64,000 bases of DNA from contig NZ_CP093310.2 in NCBI RefSeq assembly GCF_022631235.3, positions 3,038,001 to 3,102,000 of the forward strand, read 5' to 3'. Origin of the DNA: Psychrobacter raelei (GTDB taxonomy: Bacteria > Pseudomonadota > Gammaproteobacteria > Pseudomonadales > Moraxellaceae). The position numbers and the translations under genes were made by a program. Below, piece by piece: positions 35,583 to 45,800 of this stretch; within the stretch, counting starts at the first letter, position 1; the number at the start of each line of letters is the position of its first letter. Below the pieces are notes generated by a model. It ran no database searches. It had not been told where the DNA came from and saw only the letters and a program-made list of their open reading frames with translations.

Positions 35583-36911
35583 ATGACTTCTTATTCTGAT
35601 CCCAATAAAAAGACCCCTGATGAGGCGTCTACTAAGCTTAAGGTGGATGCAGCTGCTGCTACCCAAGGCTCTGATGATTTCAAGCCTTATACTGCCGCAG
35701 AAACCAAAGCCAAACCAAACTGGCTATGGGTATTACCCCTTATTTTATTGACCTTGGCGGTTGGTCTATTTGCTGGTCGTATGTGGGGCCAAAAGCAACT
35801 TGAAGACAACAGCGCAGAAACGCAGAGATCTGTCGTGCCTGAAGGCGGTACAGCTACTGGTATCACTGAAATAGAAAAGCCGGTCAATCAAAAGCCGGTA
35901 CTGACGGTTGAAACCGTTACCCCAACTCAGTCAAGTGTGGCCAATGACATCTCAGCAGACGGTACCATCAGTCCTGAGACTACCTCTAGTGTGAGCGGAA
36001 AAGTAAGTGGGGTAGCCATTGATCAGGTTCTGGTACAAGAGGGAGCCCGAGTCAAAAAAGGACAGGTATTGGCCGTCTTTGATACCGATGCCATGCGTCA
36101 ACAAATTATTCAGTCTCAAGCTGAGCTGGCAGAAGCTCAGTCTAGCTATGACTTGGCCAAGCGAGATGCCGAGCGGGTACTACCTTTATTAGAGATTAAT
36201 GCCATTAGCCAGCAAGAAGCTGATCGTTATGTGGCCACTGCCAATCAAGCTGCCGCTTCTGTGGCTGCCTCTAAGGCGCGCTTGAACAATCAAAACCTAA
36301 ATATGCAAAATGCCAAAGTAGTGGCACCCGTCAGCGGGGTCATTAGCGAAAAAAATGCCAATGTTGGCAGCGTTCCTGGTCCTGAACCTTTGTTCACCAT
36401 TATCGAGGAGGGCAAGCTTGAGTGGCAGGCCCAAGTGGATCCTAATAAAGTGGGAGAAATCAATATTGGTACGCCGGTGGAAGTGAGCCTACCCAATAAT
36501 AAGAGCGTGGCCGGTAAGGTCACTCGTATTTCACCCACTGCTGAAGATGGCAGCCGCCAAATTACTATTTATGCCGCTTTAGCGCCTAATCCCAATGCGC
36601 GCGCAGGGATGTATCAACGCGGCACCTTTAAGCTTGGTAGCGATGCCAAAGTGACCATCCCTGTCAGTGCTGTGGTCAGTGAAGATGGCTATGATTATGT
36701 GATGCAGGTCAAAGCGGTGAAGGATGAAAATCGCGACACCATCTACCGCGTCAACCGAGTCAAAGTGAAGCTGGGTGAGCGTCAAGGTGACCGTGTGGTT
36801 CTGCTTGAGCCGCTACAAGGTGACGGCAATATCGTACGTCAAGGTGGCAGCTTCTTAAGTGACGGTGATGTGGTAACTTTGGCCACAGCCACACCCGAGC
36901 CAGCTAAGTAA
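35583..36911 (+). CDS. RND efflux periplasmic adaptor (membrane fusion protein)
   Basis: The 442-residue protein has a cytosolic N-terminus of about 47 residues, one membrane anchor (NWLWVLPLILLTLAVGLFAG) and an HlyD-type periplasmic part. The parts are a lipoyl half (SGKVSGVAIDQVLVQEGARVKKGQ), an alpha-hairpin (AELAEAQSSYDLAKRDAERV), the second lipoyl half (VVAPVSGVISEKNANVG) and a beta-barrel. The adaptor links the inner-membrane pump encoded by the next gene to an outer-membrane channel. It is anchored by a membrane helix rather than a lipid. No OprM/TolC gene is adjacent, so the channel must be encoded elsewhere. Confidence 0.93.
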   Translation: MTSYSDPNKKTPDEASTKLKVDAAAATQGSDDFKPYTAAETKAKPNWLWVLPLILLTLAVGLFAGRMWGQKQLEDNSAETQRSVVPEGGTATGITEIEKPVNQKPVLTVETVTPTQSSVANDISADGTISPETTSSVSGKVSGVAIDQVLVQEGARVKKGQVLAVFDTDAMRQQIIQSQAELAEAQSSYDLAKRDAERVLPLLEINAISQQEADRYVATANQAAASVAASKARLNNQNLNMQNAKVVAPVSGVISEKNANVGSVPGPEPLFTIIEEGKLEWQAQVDPNKVGEINIGTPVEVSLPNNKSVAGKVTRISPTAEDGSRQITIYAALAPNPNARAGMYQRGTFKLGSDAKVTIPVSAVVSEDGYDYVMQVKAVKDENRDTIYRVNRVKVKLGERQGDRVVLLEPLQGDGNIVRQGGSFLSDGDVVTLATATPEPAK

Positions 36912-37101
36912 GTAGCTTGAGGGTATCATCTATTCGCTGATACGAAGGGACATCGATGTTGATGTCCTGTCCTTGGCATCGACAGTGACTATTTGTGCTG
37001 GTCCTCAAGTTATACTGGCCCTCAAAGCATATTTATTAAACGTTATGGTTTATCTACTGCACCGCTGATTTCGACCCATTTGTCCAACCAGGATATTCTT
37101 T

Positions 37102-40100
37102 ATGAGCCTCAACGTCTCAGCCTATTCAATAAAAAATCCCCTTGTGGCGATACTGCTATTTGTCCTTCTTACCTTAGGCGGTATCTATGGCTTCATGAAA
37201 ATGAAAGTGCAGCAGTTCCCTGATATCGACTTACCTGCTGTGGTGGTGACCGTCACCCTACCCGGTGCGGCACCCAGTCAGCTTGAGAATGATATCGCCA
37301 AAAAAATTGAAAATAAGCTGTCTAGTATTGAGGGGGTGAAGCACATGCGCACCACCTTACAAACTGGAGCGGCGACCATCGCAACTGAGTTTGTGTTAGA
37401 AAAAGACATTCAAGAAGCGGTAGATGATGTGCGCTCAGCCGTCGGTGAGGTACAAGGCGATTTACCGGCTGCTGCCAATGATCCTATTATCACTAAGGTA
37501 ACCACCGCAGGCTTGCCCGCAGTAACTTATACCGTGGCCGCTAATGGCATCAGCCCCGAAGATTTATCTTGGTTTGTGGACGATATCATTAATAAGCGCT
37601 TATCTGATATCAAAGGGGTGAGTACGGTAAGCCGTGTCGGCGGGCTTGAGCGTGAAATCAGCGTTGAGGTCGACCCCATTAGCTTAAATGCGCTGAGCCT
37701 GCCCATCACTCAGTTATCTGAACAAATCACAGGGCTACAGCAAGACAGCTCAGGCGGTGAGTCAGAGGTCGGCAATAGCAAACAAAACATTCGTGTCCTA
37801 GGCGGGATACAAACGGCGCGTGAGCTTAATGACTTGCAAATTGCACTGCCTACAGGGGGTACTCAAGCGCTTGGCAGTATGGCAACCATAACCGATGGTA
37901 CAGCTGATGTCTCCTCTATTGCCAAACTTAATGGCACCACAGTGGTGGCCTTTAACGTGACCCGCTCACGTGGCGCCAGTGAAGTCGAAGTGGTCAAGCT
38001 GGTCGATGCCGAGCTTGCCAGGCTACAAAAAGACATGCCCAATTACACCATTACCAAGGTGTTCGACCGTGCCACTCCCATTGATGAGGACTATCAAGCG
38101 TCTTTAAGAATGCTCATTGAAGGCGGCCTATTGGCTGTGGTGGTGGTGTTCTTATTCTTACGTAACGTGCGCGCGACCATTGTTGCTGCCGTGGCTCTGC
38201 CGTTGTCGGTTATACCCACCTTTTTGGGGATGTATTTTTTTGATTTTAGCTTAAACCTCATTAGTCTGTTGGCCTTATCGCTAGTGGTCGGGGTGTTGGT
38301 AGATGATGCTATCGTTGAGGTCGAAAACATCATGCGCCATTTACGCATGGGTAAGACCCCTTACCAAGCGGCGATGGAGGCGGCAGATGAGATTGGTTTG
38401 GCGGTTGTCGCCACCACCTTTACCTTGATTGCGGTGTTCTTACCGACTGCCTTTATGAGCGGTATTGTGGGACAGTTTTTCCGTCAATTTGGCTGGACGG
38501 CAGCCATTGCCATCTTTGCCTCATTGATGGTGGCCCGTCTTATCACGCCCATGATGGCCGCTTATATCTTGCGGCCTGAAAAGTACCACACCGAAAAAAG
38601 TGGCCGAGTGATGCAGATGTACCTAAAAGCGGTGAGCTGGACATTGCACCATCGCTGGATTACGCTTGGTACCACCCTAGTGCTGTTTTTTGCCTCCTTA
38701 ACTTTGGTGAAGCTGCTGCCCACCACGTTTATTCCTGAAAATGACATCGACCAGACCCGTATTGGTATTGAGCTGACCCCAGATGCTACTTTGGAAGACA
38801 CCTCTCGCATTACTCAGATGGTTGAGGAGAAGGTATCAAAAATTGAGGGGGTAAAAAGCATATTAAGCGTCATTGGCGACCCACAGCAAGCCAGCTTGGA
38901 CTCCACCGGTGGTGGCCGTGCAGAGAACGCTGCCAGTATGGACATTGTGCTTGAACCGCGCAATGCCAGACCGACCAAAATCGAGATTGAACGGGCCATT
39001 ACCGAGGCCTTAACCGCTGTGCCGAGCGCCCGTTTTGATGTGGGCCTGTCTAGTGGCGGCGAGTCCGGCTATAGCTTCTCACTGACCAGCACCAACCCTG
39101 CCCTACTGGATCAAACCGCGCAGCAAGTGATGACCGAAATTCGCTCATTGCCACAAGCCGGCAGTGTCACTAGTGACCGAAGCTTGCCTCGCCAAGAGCT
39201 GTCCATCATCCCCAATCGCATGGCTATGGCAGATCAAGGCGCGACTACCCAAGGGGTTGCCGATACACTACGTGTGGCGACTATGGGCGACTATGAGCAG
39301 CGTTTATCTAAGCTTAATTTAGACACCCGTCAGGTACCCGTCGTGGTGCGTCTCCCCGATGAGGCAAAAAACAATGTCAGCCAATTGGGCGACTTATTTG
39401 TGCCCAGTACTGCCGAATCTGGTGCGCGGGTGGCAGAAGTGGCCGATTTAGCCTTTGGTACTGGCCCATCAGAAATCTTGCGCTTCGACCGAGAACGCGC
39501 CATCACTATCAATGTGCAGGTAGCAGGCGGTGAGCTTGGTGGTCTGGTCAAAGCAGTTAAGGCACTGCCCTCATTGCAGCCAGGCAGTATCCCTGATGGG
39601 GTATCGCTCATTGACCAAGGTCAGGCAGAGAGCATGGCTGAGCTGTTCGGCGGCTTCGTGATTGCCATGAGTGTTGGTATCATCTGTATCTTTGGGGTGT
39701 TAATCCTTTTGTTTGGCAAGGTCTTGCAGCCATTTACCATTTTAATGGCGCTGCCTTTATCTATTGGCGGTGCTTTTGTGGGACTGGCCATTACTAACAG
39801 CAGCTTATCTATGCCCTCGATGATTGGCTTTATTATGCTAATGGGTATTGCCACTAAGAACTCTATCTTACTGGTCGATTATGCTATTTTGGCTGAGCGA
39901 GAACACGGCTTAAACCGCTTTGATGCGCTACTTGATGCCTGCCGCAAACGGGCGCAGCCAATTATCATGACTACCATTGCGATGGGTGCAGGCATGATGC
40001 CGTTGGTGTTTGGTTGGGGCTCAGCAGATCCTACTTTCCGTCAGCCTATGGCAGCGGCGGTATTAGGTGGTCTTGTGACCTCTACCTTGCTAAGCCTGAT

Positions 40101-40185
40101 TGTCATACCTATGGTGTATACCTTTATGGATGACATATCAAATTGGTTTGGCAAATGGCTACGTCCGCATGGCAAGACCGACTAA
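37102..40185 (+). CDS. RND family multidrug efflux permease
   Basis: A 1027-residue inner-membrane pump of the HAE1/AcrB-like group. It shows the opening FSI-like AYSIKNPLVAILLFVLLTLGG and the proton-relay DD in transmembrane helix 4 (VGVLVDDAIVEVENIMRHL). There are two large periplasmic loops, and the second half repeats the membrane pattern (MLMGIATKNSILLVDYAI). AGGATATTC precedes the ATG. It lies 190 bp after the adaptor in the same direction and probably forms one operon. Substrates cannot be read; drugs, dyes or detergents are typical. Confidence 0.94.
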   Translation: MSLNVSAYSIKNPLVAILLFVLLTLGGIYGFMKMKVQQFPDIDLPAVVVTVTLPGAAPSQLENDIAKKIENKLSSIEGVKHMRTTLQTGAATIATEFVLEKDIQEAVDDVRSAVGEVQGDLPAAANDPIITKVTTAGLPAVTYTVAANGISPEDLSWFVDDIINKRLSDIKGVSTVSRVGGLEREISVEVDPISLNALSLPITQLSEQITGLQQDSSGGESEVGNSKQNIRVLGGIQTARELNDLQIALPTGGTQALGSMATITDGTADVSSIAKLNGTTVVAFNVTRSRGASEVEVVKLVDAELARLQKDMPNYTITKVFDRATPIDEDYQASLRMLIEGGLLAVVVVFLFLRNVRATIVAAVALPLSVIPTFLGMYFFDFSLNLISLLALSLVVGVLVDDAIVEVENIMRHLRMGKTPYQAAMEAADEIGLAVVATTFTLIAVFLPTAFMSGIVGQFFRQFGWTAAIAIFASLMVARLITPMMAAYILRPEKYHTEKSGRVMQMYLKAVSWTLHHRWITLGTTLVLFFASLTLVKLLPTTFIPENDIDQTRIGIELTPDATLEDTSRITQMVEEKVSKIEGVKSILSVIGDPQQASLDSTGGGRAENAASMDIVLEPRNARPTKIEIERAITEALTAVPSARFDVGLSSGGESGYSFSLTSTNPALLDQTAQQVMTEIRSLPQAGSVTSDRSLPRQELSIIPNRMAMADQGATTQGVADTLRVATMGDYEQRLSKLNLDTRQVPVVVRLPDEAKNNVSQLGDLFVPSTAESGARVAEVADLAFGTGPSEILRFDRERAITINVQVAGGELGGLVKAVKALPSLQPGSIPDGVSLIDQGQAESMAELFGGFVIAMSVGIICIFGVLILLFGKVLQPFTILMALPLSIGGAFVGLAITNSSLSMPSMIGFIMLMGIATKNSILLVDYAILAEREHGLNRFDALLDACRKRAQPIIMTTIAMGAGMMPLVFGWGSADPTFRQPMAAAVLGGLVTSTLLSLIVIPMVYTFMDDISNWFGKWLRPHGKTD

Positions 40186-40284
40186 AATTAGCGGCTTTTA
40201 TCACATATAAATAGCGCCTAATTATAAATAACCTCCAATATTTTTTGCTATCTTTAGATGACCCTTTTTATTTGAGGCCTGATT

Positions 40285-41994
40285 ATGACCGTCCCTAGTG
40301 ATATTACTATTGCCCAAAATGCCACATTAAGACCTATTGTTGATATTGCTAAAAAAATAGGGCTTTCAGCAGATAAGATTGAACCTTATGGCTATTACAA
40401 AGCCAAGATTAACCCAAATGATGTGTTTGATATGCCCGCTAAGTCGAGCAATAGCAAACTGGTATTGGTCACCGCCATTAATCCCACCCCAGCCGGTGAA
40501 GGTAAGACCACCGTCACCATTGGGCTGGCCGATGCGCTAAACCGTGTACATCATCAAGACCAAAACGGCAAACGTACTGTTGTGGCGCTACGTGAGCCGT
40601 CTGTGGGTCCTGTGTTCGGCATTAAAGGCGGCGCAGCAGGGGGCGGCTATGCTCAAGTGTTGCCGATGGAGGATATCAATCTACATTTCACTGGCGACTT
40701 GCATGCCATTGGTGCGGCCAACAACTTACTTGCCGCCCTACTCGACAACCATATTTATCAAGGCAACGCGCTCAATATTGACCCAAAGCAAGTGGTGTGG
40801 CGCCGAGCGGTGGATATGAATGACCGTCAGCTGCGCAATACGGTCACTGGTCTAGGCAAGCCTGCCGATGGGGTAATGCGCGAAGATGGCTTCGATATCA
40901 CTGTGGCCTCAGAGGTCATGGCAATTTTTTGTTTGGCCACTGATTTGGCAGATTTAAAGCAGCGCTTGGGCAATATCTTAGTCGCTTATAACCAAGACAA
41001 GCAGCCCATTTATGCTAAGGACCTCAAGGCTCATGGTGCCATGGCCGCCTTGTTAAAAGATGCCATTAAGCCAAACTTGGTACAGACCATTGAGGGCACG
41101 CCAGCCATCTTACACGGTGGCCCTTTTGCCAATATCGCTCATGGCTGTAACTCGGTCATTGCCACCCGTACTGCCATGCATTTGGCCGATTACACTCTCA
41201 CAGAAGCAGGCTTCGGTGCTGACTTGGGTGCAGAGAAATTTTGTGATATCAAATGCCGACTGGCCGGTCTTACCCCCGATGCAGCCGTGGTGGTCGCGAC
41301 CATTCGTGCCCTTAAATATAATGGTGGCGCAGCCAAAGATGCACTAAAAAATGAGGACCTAACTGCGCTTGAGCAAGGACTGCCCAATCTAACTAAACAC
41401 ATTGAGAACCTACAAGAAGTATTCGGTCTGCCTGTGGTGGTCGCGATCAACCAATTTGAAAGCGACACAGCTGCTGAAATCGAGATGGTACGCAAAGCCT
41501 GTAAACGTCTAAAAGTAGAGGTGGCGTTAACTCAGGTGTGGGAAAAAGGCGGCGCCGGTGGCGAGGATTTGGCCCGCACCTTATTGGCGCTGTTAGAGAC
41601 ACATAACGACCAGATGCAAACCTTTGGGTTTGCGTATGACAGTAACAAGCCTATTGTCAATAAAATACGCACTGTCGCCCAGCGCATTTATGGTGCCAAT
41701 GATGTGGATATCAGTGTGACAGCGGCAGCGAAGATTAAGCGATTAGAAGCGTTGGGGCTTGATAAAATGCCTATTTGTATCGCCAAGACTCAATACTCGC
41801 TCAGCGATGACGCCAAGCTATTAGGGCGACCCACCGGCTTTAACATTCATGTGCGTGATATCAGTGTGTCTAACGGCGCCGGCTTTATTGTGGTCATCTG
41901 TGGCCCTATCATGAAGATGCCCGGCCTACCAAAACATCCTTCTGCCGAAAACATTGATGTCGATGAGAAGGGGAACATTACCGGACTGTTTTAA
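40285..41994 (+). CDS. fhs: Formate--tetrahydrofolate ligase
   Basis: Fhs makes 10-formyl-tetrahydrofolate from formate, ATP and tetrahydrofolate, feeding purine and formyl-Met synthesis. The 569-residue protein has the P-loop [16 protein letters not shown] around residues 66-81 and the family signatures [20 protein letters not shown] and [11 protein letters not shown]. Length is close to the family norm. It is a single gene ended by a long hairpin. It adds to the window's folate genes (thyA, folA) without being clustered with them. Confidence 0.96.
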   Translation: MTVPSDITIAQNATLRPIVDIAKKIGLSADKIEPYGYYKAKINPNDVFDMPAKSSNSKLVLVTAINPTPAGEGKTTVTIGLADALNRVHHQDQNGKRTVVALREPSVGPVFGIKGGAAGGGYAQVLPMEDINLHFTGDLHAIGAANNLLAALLDNHIYQGNALNIDPKQVVWRRAVDMNDRQLRNTVTGLGKPADGVMREDGFDITVASEVMAIFCLATDLADLKQRLGNILVAYNQDKQPIYAKDLKAHGAMAALLKDAIKPNLVQTIEGTPAILHGGPFANIAHGCNSVIATRTAMHLADYTLTEAGFGADLGAEKFCDIKCRLAGLTPDAAVVVATIRALKYNGGAAKDALKNEDLTALEQGLPNLTKHIENLQEVFGLPVVVAINQFESDTAAEIEMVRKACKRLKVEVALTQVWEKGGAGGEDLARTLLALLETHNDQMQTFGFAYDSNKPIVNKIRTVAQRIYGANDVDISVTAAAKIKRLEALGLDKMPICIAKTQYSLSDDAKLLGRPTGFNIHVRDISVSNGAGFIVVICGPIMKMPGLPKHPSAENIDVDEKGNITGLF

Positions 41995-42547
41995 CCATAA
42001 CGGCTCCTGTTTATGCCTCCTATTTGTGAAACCTATGAGCAGCACTTTGGTCTTTACCAATGTGCTGCTTTTTAGTGATACAACCTAGTTTGCCTCGATT
42101 CTAGGTGCAGATTTATCAGGCCTATTTTTAGCGCATGATAGGCTAAATCAGCTGATATCACTTGCTTAGTGTATATTCTCTAAAGCGACTTCGTTTAGGA
42201 ATTGTTAACTAAATGAGCCATGTGTTTACAACTCTGTTAAATTTCAGTAAGGTCATAACTAGACCACCCTTAAGCCTTTCTCAAGGCAGCTTAAAAGCAA
42301 GGATGATAGGGGCGATGAAGGATCAACAACAAGCAGTACACATGGTGCTGTGATTTTCTGCCCTCCTTAACCGCTTCGTTTAATTCAAATCCCCTCCTTT
42401 TATCCGCTTGCTGTCAACCGTTGTTTTTTATCGACACTAAGGGATGGGTGTATGTCTTATTTTTAAGCCAATTTGACCCTTATTGTTATGTTGTCGCCCT
42501 TATCCACCCCTTAAGCCAGCACTATTTGCTAGCCCAATGAGGAAGTT
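41995..42547. other. Intergenic region upstream of the cytochrome/amine oxidase genes
   Basis: About 550 bp. The fhs terminator occupies 42038-42073; the remaining 470 bp has no credible gene. It should contain the promoter for the cytochrome-amine oxidase genes. Confidence 0.5.
42038..42073 (+). terminator. Terminator after fhs
   Basis: AGCAGCAC-T-TTGGT pairs with ACCAA-T-GTGCTGCT around CTTT and is followed by TTTT. Confidence 0.85.
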
Positions 42548-44044
42548 ATGAAGCCTATTGCCCCCCTATTTGCCCGCTCGCCTGTCCGTTCTGTCGTCGT
42601 CAGATTACGCCGCATCCCTGCGCTGCCTGCAGCTAACCCGACCGTATTGGCCACATTATTGGGCGCTTCGCTCAGCCTGCCTATGAGCGTTGCCCATGCC
42701 GCTCCTGAGGTTATGCCCTCATACAATGCCAGTCAAAGCGAGCAGGTCAATCGCGGCGCTTATGTGGCGCGTCAAGCCGACTGTATGGGCTGTCATAAAG
42801 AGGACTACTCAGGCGGCGTGGCAGTCGAGGCACCGATGGGCACCATTTATGCCACCAACATTACCCCTTCAATAAAATATGGTATCGGCAACTACACCGA
42901 GCAAGATTTCAAAAACGCCTTAACCAAAGGTAAAACCCCGACCCACCGTCTATACCCAGCCATGCCTTATCCTGATTATAACGCCATGAGCGACGAGGAT
43001 ATCTCAGCTTTATTTGCCTACTTTAAGACGGTCCCTGCCGTAGATGAAGCGCCTGAGCATAAGACCCAATTGCCCTTCCCCTTTAATATTCGCACCGTGA
43101 TGCTCGGCTGGAATATCGTCAATATGCCAAAATGGCAAGCCCGTGATGGCCTAAATGACACCCAAAAATACGGTCAATATTTGGTCGATAATCTCGCCCA
43201 CTGCGGCACGTGTCATACACCGCGCAATACCACCTTCGGTTATGACATGAACAACTACCTAAGCGGCGCTATGCTGGGCAATTGGCATGCACCCAACATC
43301 ACACCTGATGCCAGCAGTGGTATCGGTAACTGGAGTGAGGCGGACATTGTCACCTATTTGCGTCAAGGCAAAATCCATCAAAAAGCGGTGGCTTCAGGCC
43401 CCATGAATGAAGTGGTGTATAACAGCACCCGCTATCTTAGTGACAAGGATTTAAGCGCCATTGCCAGCTACCTAAAAGCGGTACCTGCCATTACCACCGA
43501 AGACACCGTGCAACCAGTTAATAGCGCAGCCTTACCGAGTGAACATAGCCCCAACATGACTTTTGATCTGTTGGCGCAGATGGATTATCTCAAGCAAGCC
43601 AACGCTCAAGCCAAATCACCCGGTGAGTCTTTGTATCTTAATCAATGTGCAAGCTGTCACGGGGTCAATGGTTATGGCCAGCCTGATGCTGGTTATGCCC
43701 CTATCGTTGGTATCTCAAGTCTCAGACGGGACAATCCTGCACCTGTCATTAATGTGGTGGCGCACGGTATTCAACAAGTGCCCAATACCCGTCCTAGAAT
43801 GCCAGGCTTTAAAGACGAGCTGAGCGCAGAAGAAATGGCGCAAGTGGTCAACTATGTTCGTACTACCTTTGGCGGTCTATCCAATAGTGACGTATCTGCT
43901 GATGATATTAATGGGCATTTGAACCGAGGTGACAGCGCCCCTTTTTTGATTAAAAATGCCGGCTGGCTTGCTGTATTAGGCATTATCGCTGGTCTGATTG
44001 TATTGGTTTTATTGATTCGCTGGCTGTTTCGTCGCCGTGCTTAA
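42548..44044 (+). CDS. Tri-haem membrane-anchored cytochrome c
   Basis: ATG 42548 follows GAGGAAG. The 498-residue protein has a long basic leader to an export signal (cut near SVAHA, residue 51) and three haem c sites: C79-x2-C82-H83, C219-x2-C222-H223 and C367-x2-C370-H371. It ends with a C-terminal membrane helix followed by RWLFRRRA. The three-domain order matches the cytochrome subunits of periplasmic alcohol or gluconate dehydrogenases, which pass electrons to ubiquinone or an oxidase. Here the neighbour is an amine oxidase-type flavoprotein, so it is the likely electron acceptor for that enzyme. Domain calls are solid; the partnership is inferred. Confidence 0.9.
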   Translation: MKPIAPLFARSPVRSVVVRLRRIPALPAANPTVLATLLGASLSLPMSVAHAAPEVMPSYNASQSEQVNRGAYVARQADCMGCHKEDYSGGVAVEAPMGTIYATNITPSIKYGIGNYTEQDFKNALTKGKTPTHRLYPAMPYPDYNAMSDEDISALFAYFKTVPAVDEAPEHKTQLPFPFNIRTVMLGWNIVNMPKWQARDGLNDTQKYGQYLVDNLAHCGTCHTPRNTTFGYDMNNYLSGAMLGNWHAPNITPDASSGIGNWSEADIVTYLRQGKIHQKAVASGPMNEVVYNSTRYLSDKDLSAIASYLKAVPAITTEDTVQPVNSAALPSEHSPNMTFDLLAQMDYLKQANAQAKSPGESLYLNQCASCHGVNGYGQPDAGYAPIVGISSLRRDNPAPVINVVAHGIQQVPNTRPRMPGFKDELSAEEMAQVVNYVRTTFGGLSNSDVSADDINGHLNRGDSAPFLIKNAGWLAVLGIIAGLIVLVLLIRWLFRRRA

Positions 44045-44149
44045 AAATGAATAAAAACTGACTCAAAGCATATTTAAGAAAAACACATATAAAATGGCCA
44101 AAATCGTTTTGGCAAAAACCATATGGCCAAAAGTAATAAGGATAAGACC

Positions 44150-45748
44150 ATGCTAGACAATCTAAAATCGCCCACACGCCGGCAGCTGCTCACCATGATA
44201 GGCAAAACAGCCGGTGGTGCAGCCATGTATCAAGCCATGACTACCTTAGGCTTTGCTTCTGAATCTAGCTTTAAAAAAGAGCTTGAACTTACTGGGGCGC
44301 CAGCAGGGGCCAGTATTATAGTCTTAGGGGCAGGACTTGCCGGCTTGACCGCCGCTTATGAACTCAGAAAAGCGGGCTATAAAGTCACCGTTTTGGAGTA
44401 TCAAAATCGAGGCGGCGGCCGCAGTATTACCTTAAGGGGCGGCGATAGATATACCGAGCTTGGTGGTGAGGAGGTCACTTGCGATTTTGAAGAGGGCAAC
44501 TACTTTAACCCAGGTCCTTGGCGCTTGCCCAGCCACCACTATGCGGTGTTTCATTACTGCAAAAAGTTTGGGGTTGAGATGCAGCCATTTATTCAACAAA
44601 ACAGCCGTGCCTACTTACATCGCACTCAACACTTTAACGGGGCACCGCAGCGACTTGGTGATGTGCAACATGACATCCAAGGCCATGTCTCTGAGCTGTT
44701 ATCAAAGGCGGTCAATGTCGGTAGCCTAGACCGTCAAGTGACAGGCGAGGACAAAGAAAAGCTGTTAGAAGCCTTAAAGGGCTGGGGCGCACTCGACAAA
44801 GACTATAGGTATAAAAAGAGCCTTGAAACCAGTAAACAGCGGGGCTTTTCGGTGTATCCAGGGGGCGGATTAATGCCCAATGAGCAAGCCTCTACCCCGC
44901 TACCCTTAGATGATATTTTGCAATCAGGGGTATGGGGCGATATTTATGCCAACCACACCAACTATATGCACAGCCCTACGATGTTTCAGCCGGTGGGTGG
45001 AATGGGCAAAATCGGTGATGCTTTTACCCGTGAATGCCAAGATATGATTACGCTCAATGCCAAAGTCACCGAGATTCGCCAAGATGATTCTGGTGTTACC
45101 GTCTCTTATGTCGATAGTAATAATGAAGCCGGTCCGGTTAAAACAGCACGCGCTGACTGGTGTGTTTGTACCATCCCCTTATCAATATTGAGCCAGTTGC
45201 CCATTAACGTCTCAAAGCCAATGCGCGATGCCATAGCAGCTGTGCCTTATGAGACGTCATTTAAAGTAGGTCTGGAATTTAAACGCCGCTTTTGGGAGGA
45301 AGACGAATGGATTTATGGCGGCGTAACCTATACGGATATGCCGATTAAACAAATCTCTTATCCATCACAAGACATGTTCAAATCAGGCAGTGGCGTATTG
45401 CTAGGCGGCTATGGGTATGGCCCCACCTCTTACAAATTTAACTCTTTAGCGCCCCAAGAGCGTATTGAAGCGGCCTTAGCTTACGGCAAACACATTCACC
45501 CTCAGTATCTAAAAGAGTTTCGCTCAGGGACATCCATGGTCTGGCACCGTATGCCTTGGACCTTAGGCTGCTACGGTATATGGACCAAAGAGACTCGTGA
45601 TCAGCATTATAAAACGCTGTGTAGCATTGATAATCGTATCGTATTGGCCGGAGAGCACTGCTCGCACATTCCTGCTTGGCAAGAAGGTGCCATTTTATCG
45701 GGTCTCGATTCCGCCAATCGCTTACACCAACGTGCCAAAGCAGTCTAA
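44150..45748 (+). CDS. Tat-exported FAD amine oxidase (amine/L-amino-acid oxidase superfamily)
   Basis: I choose ATG 44150 because AAGGA precedes it; an ATG nine codons earlier lacks an SD. The 532-residue protein starts with a twin-arginine signal (SPTRRQLLTMIGKTAGGAA). The FAD motif follows, G60-A-G-L-A-G65, with Glu83 and GGGR in VLEYQNRGGGRS. It ends with the family's C-terminal FAD contact (PAWQEGAILSGLDSANR). The segment NPGPWRLPSHH resembles L-amino-acid-oxidase-like members. It would fold with FAD and go to the periplasm. Flanking c-type cytochrome genes at 105 bp and about 50 bp suggest it donates electrons to them. Substrate is unknown. Confidence 0.9.
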   Translation: MLDNLKSPTRRQLLTMIGKTAGGAAMYQAMTTLGFASESSFKKELELTGAPAGASIIVLGAGLAGLTAAYELRKAGYKVTVLEYQNRGGGRSITLRGGDRYTELGGEEVTCDFEEGNYFNPGPWRLPSHHYAVFHYCKKFGVEMQPFIQQNSRAYLHRTQHFNGAPQRLGDVQHDIQGHVSELLSKAVNVGSLDRQVTGEDKEKLLEALKGWGALDKDYRYKKSLETSKQRGFSVYPGGGLMPNEQASTPLPLDDILQSGVWGDIYANHTNYMHSPTMFQPVGGMGKIGDAFTRECQDMITLNAKVTEIRQDDSGVTVSYVDSNNEAGPVKTARADWCVCTIPLSILSQLPINVSKPMRDAIAAVPYETSFKVGLEFKRRFWEEDEWIYGGVTYTDMPIKQISYPSQDMFKSGSGVLLGGYGYGPTSYKFNSLAPQERIEAALAYGKHIHPQYLKEFRSGTSMVWHRMPWTLGCYGIWTKETRDQHYKTLCSIDNRIVLAGEHCSHIPAWQEGAILSGLDSANRLHQRAKAV

Positions 45749-45800
45749 CCCATGACTGTTCTTATTTGTCATGGATTACACAATAAAGAGGCTCTTTAAT

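Noticed and set aside
42303..42353. 17-codon peptide ORF (MIGAMKDQQQ...) before the cytochrome gene
   Set aside because: It is too short, with no leader-peptide or attenuator structure next to it.
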